Position numbers and translations under genes: made by a program. Below the pieces are notes generated by a model. The model was given only the letters and a program-made list of their open reading frames with translations. It was not told the origin of the DNA and ran no database searches. A stretch of DNA of 64,000 nt from Devosia enhydra (lineage in GTDB: Bacteria > Pseudomonadota > Alphaproteobacteria > Rhizobiales > Devosiaceae): positions 1,848,928-1,912,927 of the forward strand of contig NZ_FPKU01000001.1 in assembly GCF_900119845.1 (NCBI RefSeq). The letters run 5' to 3'. Position 1 is the stretch's first letter. Each line of letters starts with the position of its first letter. Shown here piece after piece: positions 16,740 through 25,595 of the stretch.

Positions 16740-18238
16740 GCGGCCCTCCCATAGGCGGCGTTCGTAAGGTTGTAGGCGGTCAGCGCCTCGCCCTCGAGTT
16801 CGCCGGCCACGGCGCCGGAATTGAACACCAGGATGCGATCGCAAAGGCTGAGCAATTCGGCATCCTCGGAGGAGTAGAACAGGATCGCCGCGCCCTCATC
16901 GGCCAGCCGCCGCGCCAACGCGAAGAAATCGGCCTTGGCGCCCAGATCGATGCCCTTGGTGGGGTCGTCGAGGAGCAGAACCGAGGGCTGGGTGGCAAGC
17001 CAGCGGGCGATGAAGATCTTCTGCTGGTTGCCGCCCGACAGCGAGCCGATGGGGGCGGAAAGGCCGGCATATTTGGTGGACAGCGTCGCTGCGGCCTTGG
17101 TGAATCGCTCGCGCAGCCGGCCCGGCCAGACCATGGCCGGCCGTTCCTTGGAAAAGCTTGCCGCCGCGATGTTCTCGAAGATCGAGCGGCCGTGAAAGGC
17201 GGCATCCCGGCCCCGGTCGCCCGAGACATAGGCGATGCCCTTGCCGATCGCGTGGCTGGGCCGGGAAATGCGGACCTGCTCGCCATCGAGCCTGATCGTG
17301 CCCGAGGTGAAGGGCGCCGCGCCGAACAGCCCCTGCAAGAGGCTCGACTGCCCCTGCCCTTGCAAGCCACCGAGCCCGACGATCTCGCCGGGCCGGAGCG
17401 ACAACGAGACTTGCTGCACGCGCTTGTTGCCCACGCTTTCGAGAACGAGCCGGGCCGGCTTGTCCGATCTCGGCCGGGCGGCGGGGCGCTCGGCGAGTGC
17501 CGTCACATCGCCGACCATGGCATGGACCACGGCCTGCCGGTCGGTCTCGGCGGTGACGAAGCGCGCCACGGTTGCGCCATTGCGCATCACCGTGATGCGG
17601 TCGGTAATCTCGAAGACTTCATCCATTCTATGGGTGATGAAGATCGAGGAGACGCCTTCGGCCTTCAGTTCGCGCAGAATGGCAAAGAACAGCGCCACCT
17701 GGTTGCGGTCGAGCGCGGCAGTGGCTTCATCGAAGATGATGATGCGCGGCTTGCGCGCCAGGACCTTGAGGATCTCGACGATCTGCCGCTGGTCGGGCGA
17801 CAGATCGGACACAAGCGCATCGGCCGAAAAGCCGGCGCCGGCAACCTCGGCAAACCGGGCGATCAACTGTTCGGTATCGCGCCTCAGCGCGCGGGCATCG
17901 AGAAAGCCGGCGCCTGAGCGCTGCTCGCGCCCGAGGAAGATATTGTCGGCCACCGAGAGCTGCGGAACGAGCGACAGTTCCTGGTAAAAGAGCGCCACCC
18001 CCAGCGCCTCGGCTTCGCGCGGCCCGCCGATCTCGACCGCGCGGCCGAGGATGGAGAGCGTGCCGCTGTTCTTGGCCACCGTGCCGGCGATGATCTTGCA
18101 CAATGTGGATTTGCCGCAGCCATTGGCGCCCAGAAGCGCGTGGATCTCGCCCTGTTCGAGCTCGAGCCCGCCATCACTGAGGGCGACGACGGCGCCATAG
18201 CGCTTGGTGATGCTTTCGGCCTTGAGCAGAAGGGTCAT
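16736..18238 (-). CDS. Sugar ABC transporter ATP-binding protein (RbsA type, two ABC domains)
   Basis: A 500-residue fused double ATPase. The first domain has Walker A GANGCGKSTLCK, signature LSPDQRQIVEI and Walker B IIIFDEATAALD. The second has the degenerate Walker A GLQGQGQSSLLQ, signature LSGGNQQKIFIARWL and VLLLDDPTKGID. This asymmetry is normal for the RbsA/MglA/XylG class. It follows the binding-protein gene after a 147-base gap containing stem-loops and is coupled to both permeases. Confidence 0.95.
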   Translation of the reverse strand: MTLLLKAESITKRYGAVVALSDGGLELEQGEIHALLGANGCGKSTLCKIIAGTVAKNSGTLSILGRAVEIGGPREAEALGVALFYQELSLVPQLSVADNIFLGREQRSGAGFLDARALRRDTEQLIARFAEVAGAGFSADALVSDLSPDQRQIVEILKVLARKPRIIIFDEATAALDRNQVALFFAILRELKAEGVSSIFITHRMDEVFEITDRITVMRNGATVARFVTAETDRQAVVHAMVGDVTALAERPAARPRSDKPARLVLESVGNKRVQQVSLSLRPGEIVGLGGLQGQGQSSLLQGLFGAAPFTSGTIRLDGEQVRISRPSHAIGKGIAYVSGDRGRDAAFHGRSIFENIAAASFSKERPAMVWPGRLRERFTKAAATLSTKYAGLSAPIGSLSGGNQQKIFIARWLATQPSVLLLDDPTKGIDLGAKADFFALARRLADEGAAILFYSSEDAELLSLCDRILVFNSGAVAGELEGEALTAYNLTNAAYGRAA

Positions 18239-18281
18239 CGCGGCGTCTCACCAGGGCTCGATGGGATCGGCATGAGAATGG

Positions 18282-18303
18282 GCACGCCGGAACGCCGGCG
18301 TGC
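18282..18303 (-). other. Stem-loop between binding-protein and ATPase genes
   Basis: GCACGCCGG (18282-18290) pairs with CCGGCGTGC (18295-18303) around a four-base loop. A second GC-rich stem-loop (about 18349-18375) lies just after the binding-protein stop. No T-tract follows, so these look like mRNA-processing or attenuation structures that keep the binding protein more abundant than the membrane complex. That role is inferred. Confidence 0.5.
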
Positions 18304-18385
18304 AAGAGGGTTCGGCCAAGGCCGACACCCATCGCAGTGCATGTGAAAGGGGCCGGCAGCCTTGGCCGCCGGCCGATCGCCAGCT

Positions 18386-19399
18386 TTACTGGAAGAACGC
18401 CTCGGCGTCCTCGACGCTGAGCTCGTCGGTCACCGACCAATGGCCGGGCTTGCCATCGGCCGCCGCCACGGCATCGGCCAGAGTGTCATTGTTGATGAAG
18501 GGGATGTCGAGGAAGATGGCGTTGCCATAGACGCCGCCGAAGATGCCTTCCTTGAATTCCTTGCCCTGGAGCTTGAGCACCGCGACGTTGAGGGCCGAAG
18601 CCATCACGCCCGGCGGATTGACCGAGGCGCCAGAGGTGTAGTTGCCCGCCGACCAGAGGTCGAGGAAGTCCTTGCGGACCTCGCCGGTGGCGGCGATGTC
18701 GGCGGTCTTGCCGGCCGCCTCGATGGCGCGCCAGGCGCCGGCAGCCATGCCGTCCTGCACATAGACGCCATCGATCTCGGGATAGGTGGCGAGCAGGTTC
18801 TGCATGGTCTGCTGGCCCTGCGCCTGATCCCAGTTGGCGTTGGTCTCGTTGAGCACGGTGATGCCCGGAGCGGCAGCCAGCGACTCGCGGCAGCCGGCAA
18901 CGCGCATCTCGTTGGCCGGGTGGCCCGAAACGCCGTTGATGGTCACCACATTGCCCTGCCCGCCAAGGGTCTCGGCCAGCCAGGCGCAGCCCTTGCGACC
19001 GTAATCGGTCTGGTCGATGCCGACATAGATGGCGTCGGGCGAGGACACTTCGGCGTCCGTCGCGACGACGAGGATGCCGGCGGCAGCGGCCTGCGCGAAG
19101 ATCGGATCGAAGGCGGTGGGGCTGTTGGGGTTGATGATGATGGCGTTGACGCCTTCATTGATCATGTTGCGCACGGCGCCGATCTGGCCCTGCACATCGA
19201 CGTCAGAGCTCTGGATCACGAGCTCGATATTGACCCCGCGCTCGGCCCAGGCGGCGGCCGCGGCCTGCGCTTCCTCGATCATCTGGGTGCGCCATTCGGA
19301 GCCGACCCAGCCATTGCTGAGGCCGATCTTGTAGTCTTGTGCCAGTGCCGTGCCGCCCATGAGCGCGACGAGGCCAGCTGCAAGCCATGCAGACTTCAT
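18386..19399 (-). CDS. Periplasmic sugar-binding protein of ABC transporter (RbsB-like)
   Basis: A 337-residue substrate-binding protein. The signal peptide MKSAWLAAGLVALMGGTALA ends at an Ala-Gln cleavage site near residue 21. The mature part is a type I periplasmic binding fold of the ribose/xylose class, e.g. NEGVNAIIINPNSPTAFDPI. The ATG at 19399 is chosen for the signal peptide and the GGGAGGAG site upstream. First gene of the operon binding protein - ATPase - permease - permease - LacI - dehydrogenase. The sugar is not identifiable from sequence. Confidence 0.93.
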   Translation of the reverse strand: MKSAWLAAGLVALMGGTALAQDYKIGLSNGWVGSEWRTQMIEEAQAAAAAWAERGVNIELVIQSSDVDVQGQIGAVRNMINEGVNAIIINPNSPTAFDPIFAQAAAAGILVVATDAEVSSPDAIYVGIDQTDYGRKGCAWLAETLGGQGNVVTINGVSGHPANEMRVAGCRESLAAAPGITVLNETNANWDQAQGQQTMQNLLATYPEIDGVYVQDGMAAGAWRAIEAAGKTADIAATGEVRKDFLDLWSAGNYTSGASVNPPGVMASALNVAVLKLQGKEFKEGIFGGVYGNAIFLDIPFINNDTLADAVAAADGKPGHWSVTDELSVEDAEAFFQ

Positions 19400-19472
19400 G
19401 TTCTTGACTCCTCCCGTAGCCGGGAGCCATTTCCCGGCATCCCTGGTCCGACAAGCGAACCTTGGGATGCAA

Positions 19473-19486
19473 TGTAACCGGTTACA
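19473..19486. promoter_or_regulatory. LacI-family operator
   Basis: TGTAACCGGTTACA is a perfect 14-bp palindrome with the central CG expected of LacI/PurR-family operators. It lies about 75 bases upstream of the binding-protein start, in the promoter region of the operon that encodes a LacI regulator as its fifth gene. Confidence 0.75.
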
Positions 19487-19538
19487 TGGATGAGTCAATC
19501 GGTCGCGTTGCTGATTTCGTTATCACCGGGCCGGAGGG

Positions 19539-20408
19539 TCAGCGGCGGCCGAGCCGCGCCACGAGGCTGGAGGTATCCCAGCGCCCGCCGCCCATCGCCT
19601 GCACATCGGCGTAGAACTGGTCGACCAGCGCGGAAACGGGCAGCGCCGCACCGTTGCGGCGGGCTTCGGCCAACACGATGCCCAGGTCCTTGCGCATCCA
19701 GTCCACCGCGAAGCCGAAGTCGAACTCGCCCCTGTTCATGGTGGCGGCACGGTTCTCCATCTGCCACGAGCCGGCGGCGCCCTTGGAGATCACGTCGATG
19801 ACCGCATCGACATCGAGACCCGCCGACTGCGCGAAATGCACGCCTTCGGCCAATCCCTGTACCAGGCCCGCGATGCAAATCTGGTTCACCATCTTGGTCA
19901 ACTGGCCGGACCCGACCGGGCCCATCAGCCGCACTGCGCGGGCAAAGGCGGAAATCACCGGCTCGGCCTTGGCGAAGGTTTCGGCCTCGCCGCCGCACAT
20001 CACGGTCAGCACGCCATTGCGCGCGCCGGCCTCGCCGCCCGAGACGGGTGCATCGATGAAGCCGACGCCACGCGCCGCGCAGGCCTCGGCCAGTTCGCGC
20101 GCCACGTCGGCGGAGGCCGTGGTGTTGTCGACAAGGATCGCGCCGGCTTGCATGGCGGCGATGGCGCCATCGGCACCCAGCATCACCTCGCGCAGGTCAT
20201 CGTCATTGCCGAGGCAGGCAAAGACGAAATCCTGCCCCCGCGCAGCCTCGGCGGGGGTTGCAGCGCTGCGGCCACCGGTCTCGGCAACCCAGGCTTCCGC
20301 CTTGGCCGCCGTGCGGTTGTAGACGGTGAGGTCGTGGCCGCCCTTGTCCTTGAGGTGCCGCGCCATGTGCCGGCCCATCACGCCAAGTCCGAGAAATGCC
20401 ACCTTCAT
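19539..20408 (-). CDS. NAD-binding beta-hydroxyacid dehydrogenase (3-hydroxyisobutyrate / tartronate-semialdehyde reductase family)
   Basis: A 289-residue protein. The Rossmann motif FLGLGVMGRHMARHL is at residues 5-19. The substrate loop FIDAPVSGGEAGARNG and the catalytic lysine region GSGQLTKMVNQICIAG are intact. Such enzymes reduce or oxidise small beta-hydroxyacids. In this cluster, after a hydratase, a rhamnosidase and a DHDPS-family lyase, it plausibly handles a semialdehyde or hydroxyacid from sugar-acid cleavage. Substrate not determinable. Confidence 0.92.
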   Translation of the reverse strand: MKVAFLGLGVMGRHMARHLKDKGGHDLTVYNRTAAKAEAWVAETGGRSAATPAEAARGQDFVFACLGNDDDLREVMLGADGAIAAMQAGAILVDNTTASADVARELAEACAARGVGFIDAPVSGGEAGARNGVLTVMCGGEAETFAKAEPVISAFARAVRLMGPVGSGQLTKMVNQICIAGLVQGLAEGVHFAQSAGLDVDAVIDVISKGAAGSWQMENRAATMNRGEFDFGFAVDWMRKDLGIVLAEARRNGAALPVSALVDQFYADVQAMGGGRWDTSSLVARLGRR

Positions 20409-20465
20409 CGTCGCCTGCTCCGTCTGTGTGCCTGCCCCGGTGATGGCATGGCAGAACGCCGCCTG

Positions 20466-21173
20466 TCAGCCCCCGAAGGTGACGGTGATCGGCGAAAATC
20501 CGGCGCAGCTGGCCGTGGCCTTGCCCGACGGGACGGGGATCGGCCCGATGCGGGCGCCGGTGATGACTACGTCGCCCTTGCGGATCGGGCGACCGCGACG
20601 GGCGGCTTCCTCGGCCATCCAGCGCAGCGCCTTGAGCAGCGCGTCCCGATCAAAACGGGTATGGACGACAACCGGATCGGCGCCGCTTTCGAAGCTGAGC
20701 TCGATCGTCTTGTCCCCGGTCTCGGGCATGTCGCGCGCGACCCCAAGGATGATGCCGGCGCTCGACTGGAAATCGGCAAAGCGCGAGGCATCCGGCCAGC
20801 TCTTGGGATTGCTCAGCCGCGAGGCCACGAGTTCATAGACGAGCGCCACCTCGACCACCGTAGCGGGGTCGAGCGGATCGCCCTGCGGGAGAAGAGCGAA
20901 TTCCACCTCGAGCCCGCCGATCGGCGGGGCCGGCAGGGAGACGCCGTCGCCGTAGATCCAGGCGGTCGGAATGGGCGCGCAGGCCGGCACCTTGCCCTCG
21001 ACCCAGGGTCCAACCTTCCAGGCGCGGCTCTCGCCCAGTTCGGCCAGCACAGCCTCCTGCACGTCATAGGCCTGAGCCATGTCGGCAGGCTGCTCGCTGA
21101 CGCTGGCGGGATCGACGGGTGTTCCGCTCCTGTGCGCGGCGAGAAGGGCTTGGGCGAGGCTTTGGGTGGTCAT
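20466..21173 (-). CDS. 2-keto-4-pentenoate hydratase-like protein (FAH superfamily)
   Basis: A 235-residue protein resembling MhpD-type hydratases: AYDVQEAVLAELGESRAWKVG at the N-terminal side, and the acidic metal-binding region near GLEVEFALLPQG. It would hydrate or cleave a 2-oxo-enoic acid. Its start overlaps the rhamnosidase stop by four bases, tying it to glycoside breakdown rather than aromatic degradation. It could also be a sugar-acid dehydratase or hydrolase of the same fold. Confidence 0.82.
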   Translation of the reverse strand: MTTQSLAQALLAAHRSGTPVDPASVSEQPADMAQAYDVQEAVLAELGESRAWKVGPWVEGKVPACAPIPTAWIYGDGVSLPAPPIGGLEVEFALLPQGDPLDPATVVEVALVYELVASRLSNPKSWPDASRFADFQSSAGIILGVARDMPETGDKTIELSFESGADPVVVHTRFDRDALLKALRWMAEEAARRGRPIRKGDVVITGARIGPIPVPSGKATASCAGFSPITVTFGG

Positions 21174-23833
21174 CGGGGCACCAGCTGGAACTCATGTCGG
21201 CCGGAGACCAATCGCTCCGGCATCGCGGCGGCACTATCTGCGAGTCGGAAGTTGGGCGGAAGGCTTACTTGCCCTTCGGTCCCCGGTGGCAGCAGCACCG
21301 ACCACGACACCGTGCCCTCCGCACCACACTGCCAGCGGCTTTCGACCAAGCCGCGCGTCGAGCGATAGCGCGCCTCGCACTGCCCGATGCGCGGCTCGAA
21401 CCAGGGCGAAAGCGCGATGACCCGATAGCCGGGGGCCGCCTCCGTTGCGTCGATGCCGGCAAGGCGCGACCAGAGCCACTCCCCGACCGATCCATAGGCG
21501 TAGTGGTTGAAGGAGTTCATGTTGGCGCTCTGGAAGCCGCGCTCAGGCGTCCAGCCATCCCATCGCTCCCAGATGGTGGTAGCGCCGTGGCCGATCGAAA
21601 AGCCCCAGCTGGGATAGCTGTCCTTGAGGACGAGGTCGATGGCGAGGTCGTCACGCCCGATGCCACTGAGCACGGGACAGAGATGGCGAACGCCGAGGAA
21701 CCCGGTCTGCAAATGCCCATCAGCGGCAGTGATGAGCGCGACAAGCCGGTCCGCCGCGCGGTCGCGATCGGGGCCCGAAAGAAGACCGAAATCGAGCGCC
21801 AGCAGGTAGGCCGTCTGCGTGTCGCCCAGAAGCCGGCCGTCGGAGCCAAGAAATTCACGGCGAAAGGCGTCGCCGATGGCATTCGCCAGTTGCCGATAGC
21901 GCGCCGCATCGGACATGCGGCCGAGCACGTTCGCGAGCTTTTCCATGAGATGGGCGATACGATACCAATAAGCGGTCGCCACGAGGGTTCGATCCGAAGC
22001 GGGCCCGACGCTCAGCCAGTCGCCATAATTGTTGTAGACGGCGTTGCGGCGCAGAAAATCGGGGTTGGGTGCGCCGATATGGGCCATCCAGCGTTCGAAG
22101 GCGGGGTAATAGGCTTCGACGAGCTCGCGATCGGCATGGCGCAGCCAATGCTCCCAGGCAAGGATGATGGGCGCATCGCCCCAGCCGGGCGCCCCGGGCT
22201 GAGGGGTCAGCCGATAGGGGTTGAGCGGCTTGGTGGGCGCCACGTCGGGAAAGGCGCCCTCCGGGCTCTGGCCATCTGCGATGTCGAGCATCCATTTGGC
22301 GAGGAAGGCCGAGCAATCGGCGAAATAACCCGCTGTCTTCCAGAACACCTGCGCGTCGGCGGTCCAGCCATAGCGCTCGTCGCGCTGCGGGCAATCGGTG
22401 GGCACGGCGATGAAATTGTCGCGCTGGCTCCAGTTTATATTGCTGACCAACCTGTCGAGCATCTCGTGCCCGAAACTCAGCGTGCCCGTCTGCGGCGTGG
22501 CGGTGCTGATGGCGATGCCCGAAAGCCGGACGTCCTCAGGGCTCAAACCATCGGGCAGGGTCAGCTCGACATAGCGGAAGCCATGGAAGGTGAAGCGCGG
22601 ACAAAAGCGCTCCTCGCCCTGCCCCGCCGCAATGAAGATGTCGGTCGCCACCGCGTGGCGCAGATTGGCGACATAGAGTTCGCCCGCGCCATCGAGGATT
22701 TCGCCATGGCGCAGGACAAATCGCGCCCCGGCTGGTGCAAAGACGGTCAACGCGCAATAACCGGCGATATTCTGCCCCAGATCGAAGAGCGCAGCGCCCG
22801 AGGCCGAATAACGCAGGAACCGCGCCTCGAGGCGGGCAATCTCGCGCACGGGCTGGGCTCGGGCGGCTTCGAGCAGCGGTGGGCGCGGATCCGGCACGAA
22901 GCATTCGACCGGCTGCCAGCCCTCGAGACGGCCGGGCCGTTCGCTCCAGCCCTCCAGCGCCAGACGGGCATCATACATCTCGCCCATGAGGAAATCCGAA
23001 TAGCAGATCGGCCCCTGCCGGGTCTGCCACTGGTCGTCGCTGGCGATGATCTCGACCCGGCCATCGGCATGGTGCAGATGCAGCGCACAGATGAGCGCCG
23101 GCCGTCCGCCATAGTGATTGCCGGCCCGCCGCTGATTGTGCCCGACGCGGCCCGAATACCAGCCCTCGCCGAGTATGGCACCGATGACGTTCTCGCCCGC
23201 TACGACATGGTCGGTGACGTCGTGGACCTGATACTCCACACGCGTGTGATAATCGGTCCAGCCGGGCGCGAGCACATCCTCCCCCACCCGCTGCCCGTTG
23301 AGCCAGGGCTCGTAAAGCCCGAGTGCGCTGATATAGAGCAGCGCCCGCACCGGCCGATCGGCAACCGCGAAGCTGCGCCTCACATAGTCGGCGGGCCGTG
23401 CCTGCCAGCGATTGTCGTAGATTGTGTCGGCGGGCACTTCACGACCGGCCGGCAGCACGAAATAGCGCGCGATCCACTGGCCGGCCCAGTCCTCCTGCCG
23501 GAGGCCGGTGAAGATCGGTGCCGGGGGCCGCGCGTCCGAAAGCGCGCCCGTCTCGTCCCAGACCGACAGCTGCCAGGTGAGCACCGCATCGCGCGGCAAG
23601 GGCGGCCCGGCATAGGGCACGTGCTGGCTTTGCGGCGAAGCCACCCTGCCGCTGTCCCAGAGGAGGGTTTCGCCGCCGAGGGTCACCTCGAACACGCGGA
23701 TGCGCCAGGCCGTCTGGTGCGCACCCATACGCTCGGATGCGAGCGCCCAGCTGAACCGCGGCGTTGCGGTGTTGAGACCCCTGGGCTCGGCGAGATGTTC
23801 GACGCGCAGGTCGAGGGCCGAGAGCCCGCTCAT
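21170..23833 (-). CDS. Alpha-L-rhamnosidase (glycoside hydrolase family 78)
   Basis: An 887-residue enzyme with the multi-domain GH78 architecture: N-terminal beta domains, an (alpha/alpha)6 barrel containing TDCPQRDERYGWTADAQVFW (the acid-rich family signature), and a C-terminal beta-sandwich. It removes terminal alpha-L-rhamnose from oligosaccharides or glycosides. No signal peptide is visible, so it probably acts in the cytoplasm on imported oligomers, consistent with the adjacent TRAP importer. It overlaps both the GntR gene (four bases) and the hydratase gene (four bases). Confidence 0.95.
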   Translation of the reverse strand: MSGLSALDLRVEHLAEPRGLNTATPRFSWALASERMGAHQTAWRIRVFEVTLGGETLLWDSGRVASPQSQHVPYAGPPLPRDAVLTWQLSVWDETGALSDARPPAPIFTGLRQEDWAGQWIARYFVLPAGREVPADTIYDNRWQARPADYVRRSFAVADRPVRALLYISALGLYEPWLNGQRVGEDVLAPGWTDYHTRVEYQVHDVTDHVVAGENVIGAILGEGWYSGRVGHNQRRAGNHYGGRPALICALHLHHADGRVEIIASDDQWQTRQGPICYSDFLMGEMYDARLALEGWSERPGRLEGWQPVECFVPDPRPPLLEAARAQPVREIARLEARFLRYSASGAALFDLGQNIAGYCALTVFAPAGARFVLRHGEILDGAGELYVANLRHAVATDIFIAAGQGEERFCPRFTFHGFRYVELTLPDGLSPEDVRLSGIAISTATPQTGTLSFGHEMLDRLVSNINWSQRDNFIAVPTDCPQRDERYGWTADAQVFWKTAGYFADCSAFLAKWMLDIADGQSPEGAFPDVAPTKPLNPYRLTPQPGAPGWGDAPIILAWEHWLRHADRELVEAYYPAFERWMAHIGAPNPDFLRRNAVYNNYGDWLSVGPASDRTLVATAYWYRIAHLMEKLANVLGRMSDAARYRQLANAIGDAFRREFLGSDGRLLGDTQTAYLLALDFGLLSGPDRDRAADRLVALITAADGHLQTGFLGVRHLCPVLSGIGRDDLAIDLVLKDSYPSWGFSIGHGATTIWERWDGWTPERGFQSANMNSFNHYAYGSVGEWLWSRLAGIDATEAAPGYRVIALSPWFEPRIGQCEARYRSTRGLVESRWQCGAEGTVSWSVLLPPGTEGQVSLPPNFRLADSAAAMPERLVSGRHEFQLVPR

Positions 23834-24516
23834 AGTTCCATCGCCCGTTCGCGGGCGTTCATGATGTGGCGATCCATGGCATCCATGGCGGCATGAGGAT
23901 CGCGCGAACGGATCGCGGCGATCACAGCGAGGTGGTCATTGAAGGCGGAGGGCAGCACGTTGGCCGACAGCGTGATGCGGTCGAGCTTGATGAGCCGGAT
24001 GCGGATGGCATTGACCGCATGGGCCTGGATGAGGAGATCGTTCTGGGTGGCGACGATGAGCAGGGTGTGGAACCCGTCATCGACCCGCTGGCCGCGCTCG
24101 AAGACTTCGGCCGGAGCGCCCGCGGTCACCTCGGCCATGATGGCGCGATGCAGTGCCTCCTGCTGGGCGAGCGTACCGTCATCGAGCTTGCGCACCGCAT
24201 GCAGCACCGCCTCGCGCTCGAGAGCCATGCGCATCTGGAAGGCCTGCCGGATCATCGGCAGATCGATCTGGGTGATCTGGATGCCGCGCTGCGGCATCAC
24301 GTTGAGCAGCCCCTCGAATTGCAGCCGCGGCAGCAATTCGCGCAGCGCCCCGATCGAAAGGCCGAGGAGGGCCACGAGTTCGCGCTGCGACACGAACTGG
24401 CCCGGCCGCAGGCGCCCATCGAACAGCGCCTCGCGGAAGCGTTCATAGGCCGCCTGCTTGACCGACCGCAGTTCTGCCGGTTCGACGGCAGGGGTCTGTG
24501 GTTCGGCAATCGACAT
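23830..24516 (-). CDS. GntR-family (FCD) transcriptional regulator of the rhamnosidase/TRAP locus
   Basis: A 228-residue regulator: N-terminal winged helix (FREALFDGRLRPGQFVSQRELVALLGLSIGALRELLPRL region, about residues 28-66) and a C-terminal all-helical FCD effector domain. Coupled by a four-base overlap to the rhamnosidase and 26 bases after the DHDPS-family gene. The palindrome CTGATACAATCAG at 25464, between the divergent lyase and TRAP genes, is its likely operator. Confidence 0.92.
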   Translation of the reverse strand: MSIAEPQTPAVEPAELRSVKQAAYERFREALFDGRLRPGQFVSQRELVALLGLSIGALRELLPRLQFEGLLNVMPQRGIQITQIDLPMIRQAFQMRMALEREAVLHAVRKLDDGTLAQQEALHRAIMAEVTAGAPAEVFERGQRVDDGFHTLLIVATQNDLLIQAHAVNAIRIRLIKLDRITLSANVLPSAFNDHLAVIAAIRSRDPHAAMDAMDRHIMNARERAMEL

Positions 24517-24542
24517 CAGGCGTCCTCCAGCGCAGCCGCCCC

Positions 24543-25457
24543 TCAGGCGGCGCGTTCAAACCCGCTTTCGGCGAAACGTGCGATCAGCCCAGCGCGCTCT
24601 GCGGCCTCGAGCGCGCGCAAGGGCGGCAGAGCCCGGGCATAGTTTTCATCGCCCAGATAATGCGCCAGAGCGGCCTTGAGAGCCACCAGCGATCCGTTGC
24701 TGTCCACCGCCTCGATGCGCAGAGCCTGCTTGTCGAGCAGGTCGGTGCGGCCGGGGGCGTCGTAAAGGCTGCGCAGGTCGCGGGCAAAGACGTTGGGCAT
24801 GCCCCCGATCATCCCGGCCCCGCCATTGGCCAGAAGCGTCGGCAGAACGCGATCATCGCCGGTGAACACCGACAGCTCGGGGAAGCTGCGCGCCAGCATC
24901 ACGCCGTTCTCGATATCCCCGGTGCTGTCCTTGATCCCGACGATGCGGCTGCCATGGCGCGAGAGGATCGCCCGGACGAGCTCGGGGGTGAAGCGCACGC
25001 GGCTGAGCTTGGGGATGTTGTAAAGCAGCAGGTCGATGCGCGTGGTACCCTCGGTGCGCGCCACGAGTGCGTCGAACCAGTCGGCAATGCCGGCTTCGGA
25101 GGTGCCATAATAGAAGGGCGGCAGCACGAGCGCTGCGCGGCAGCCGAGGGCGGCGATGCCGGTGACCATTTCGGCGGCGTCATCGAGCGTCGGGGTCATC
25201 ACGCCGGGGATCTGCCGCGACATGTCGGCGCCTGCCGCCTTGAGTGCGCCGAGCGCGGCGAGCTTTTCGCGCGTCGAAAAGGACGCGCCCTCCCCGGTGG
25301 TGCCGAACGTCGAGACGAAGCTGCACCCATCGTTCAGGAGCCGGGCGGCATGGGCCGCAAGGCGCGGCACGTCGACGCCGAGTTCGGGGGTCACGGGGGT
25401 GATGGAGGCGGCGATGACGCCCCTCAGGTCGGCTGCGGCCACGGCGGGTCTCCTCAT
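24543..25457 (-). CDS. Dihydrodipicolinate synthase-family aldolase/dehydratase
   Basis: A 304-residue TIM-barrel class I lyase. FGTTGEGASFS is the pyruvate-carboxylate-binding motif, LLLYNIPK holds the catalytic Tyr and VGIKDSTGD the Schiff-base Lys. In this context it is more likely a 2-keto-3-deoxy sugar-acid aldolase or dehydratase than the lysine biosynthesis enzyme. I use the ATG at 25457; a TTG five codons earlier is possible. First gene of a minus-strand operon running to the beta-hydroxyacid dehydrogenase. Confidence 0.92.
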   Translation of the reverse strand: MRRPAVAAADLRGVIAASITPVTPELGVDVPRLAAHAARLLNDGCSFVSTFGTTGEGASFSTREKLAALGALKAAGADMSRQIPGVMTPTLDDAAEMVTGIAALGCRAALVLPPFYYGTSEAGIADWFDALVARTEGTTRIDLLLYNIPKLSRVRFTPELVRAILSRHGSRIVGIKDSTGDIENGVMLARSFPELSVFTGDDRVLPTLLANGGAGMIGGMPNVFARDLRSLYDAPGRTDLLDKQALRIEAVDSNGSLVALKAALAHYLGDENYARALPPLRALEAAERAGLIARFAESGFERAA

Positions 25458-25463
25458 TGGCAA

Positions 25464-25476
25464 CTGATACAATCAG
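25464..25476. promoter_or_regulatory. Palindromic operator candidate (GntR type)
   Basis: CTGAT-ACA-ATCAG is a perfect 5-3-5 inverted repeat in the 138 bases between the divergent DHDPS-family and TRAP binding-protein genes. It abuts the lyase start, so occupancy would block its transcription. The regulator encoded two genes on is the obvious candidate; this is inferred from position. Confidence 0.55.
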
Positions 25477-25595
25477 TCAGCACATCAGTCGTTAGATCAC
25501 TGTTTACACCAGCCGGAGTTTATTGCAAGGTGCGCCCGGTTAGAGGCGCCCGGGAGGCATGGCGCCGCGCTCATCGCCCCTTTGGAGGAGGGATC

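Noticed and set aside
24543..25457. Lysine-biosynthesis dapA
   Set aside because: The DHDPS fold is clear, but the gene sits in a catabolic island with GntR, GH78 and TRAP genes; a sugar-acid lyase role fits better, so no dapA symbol was given.
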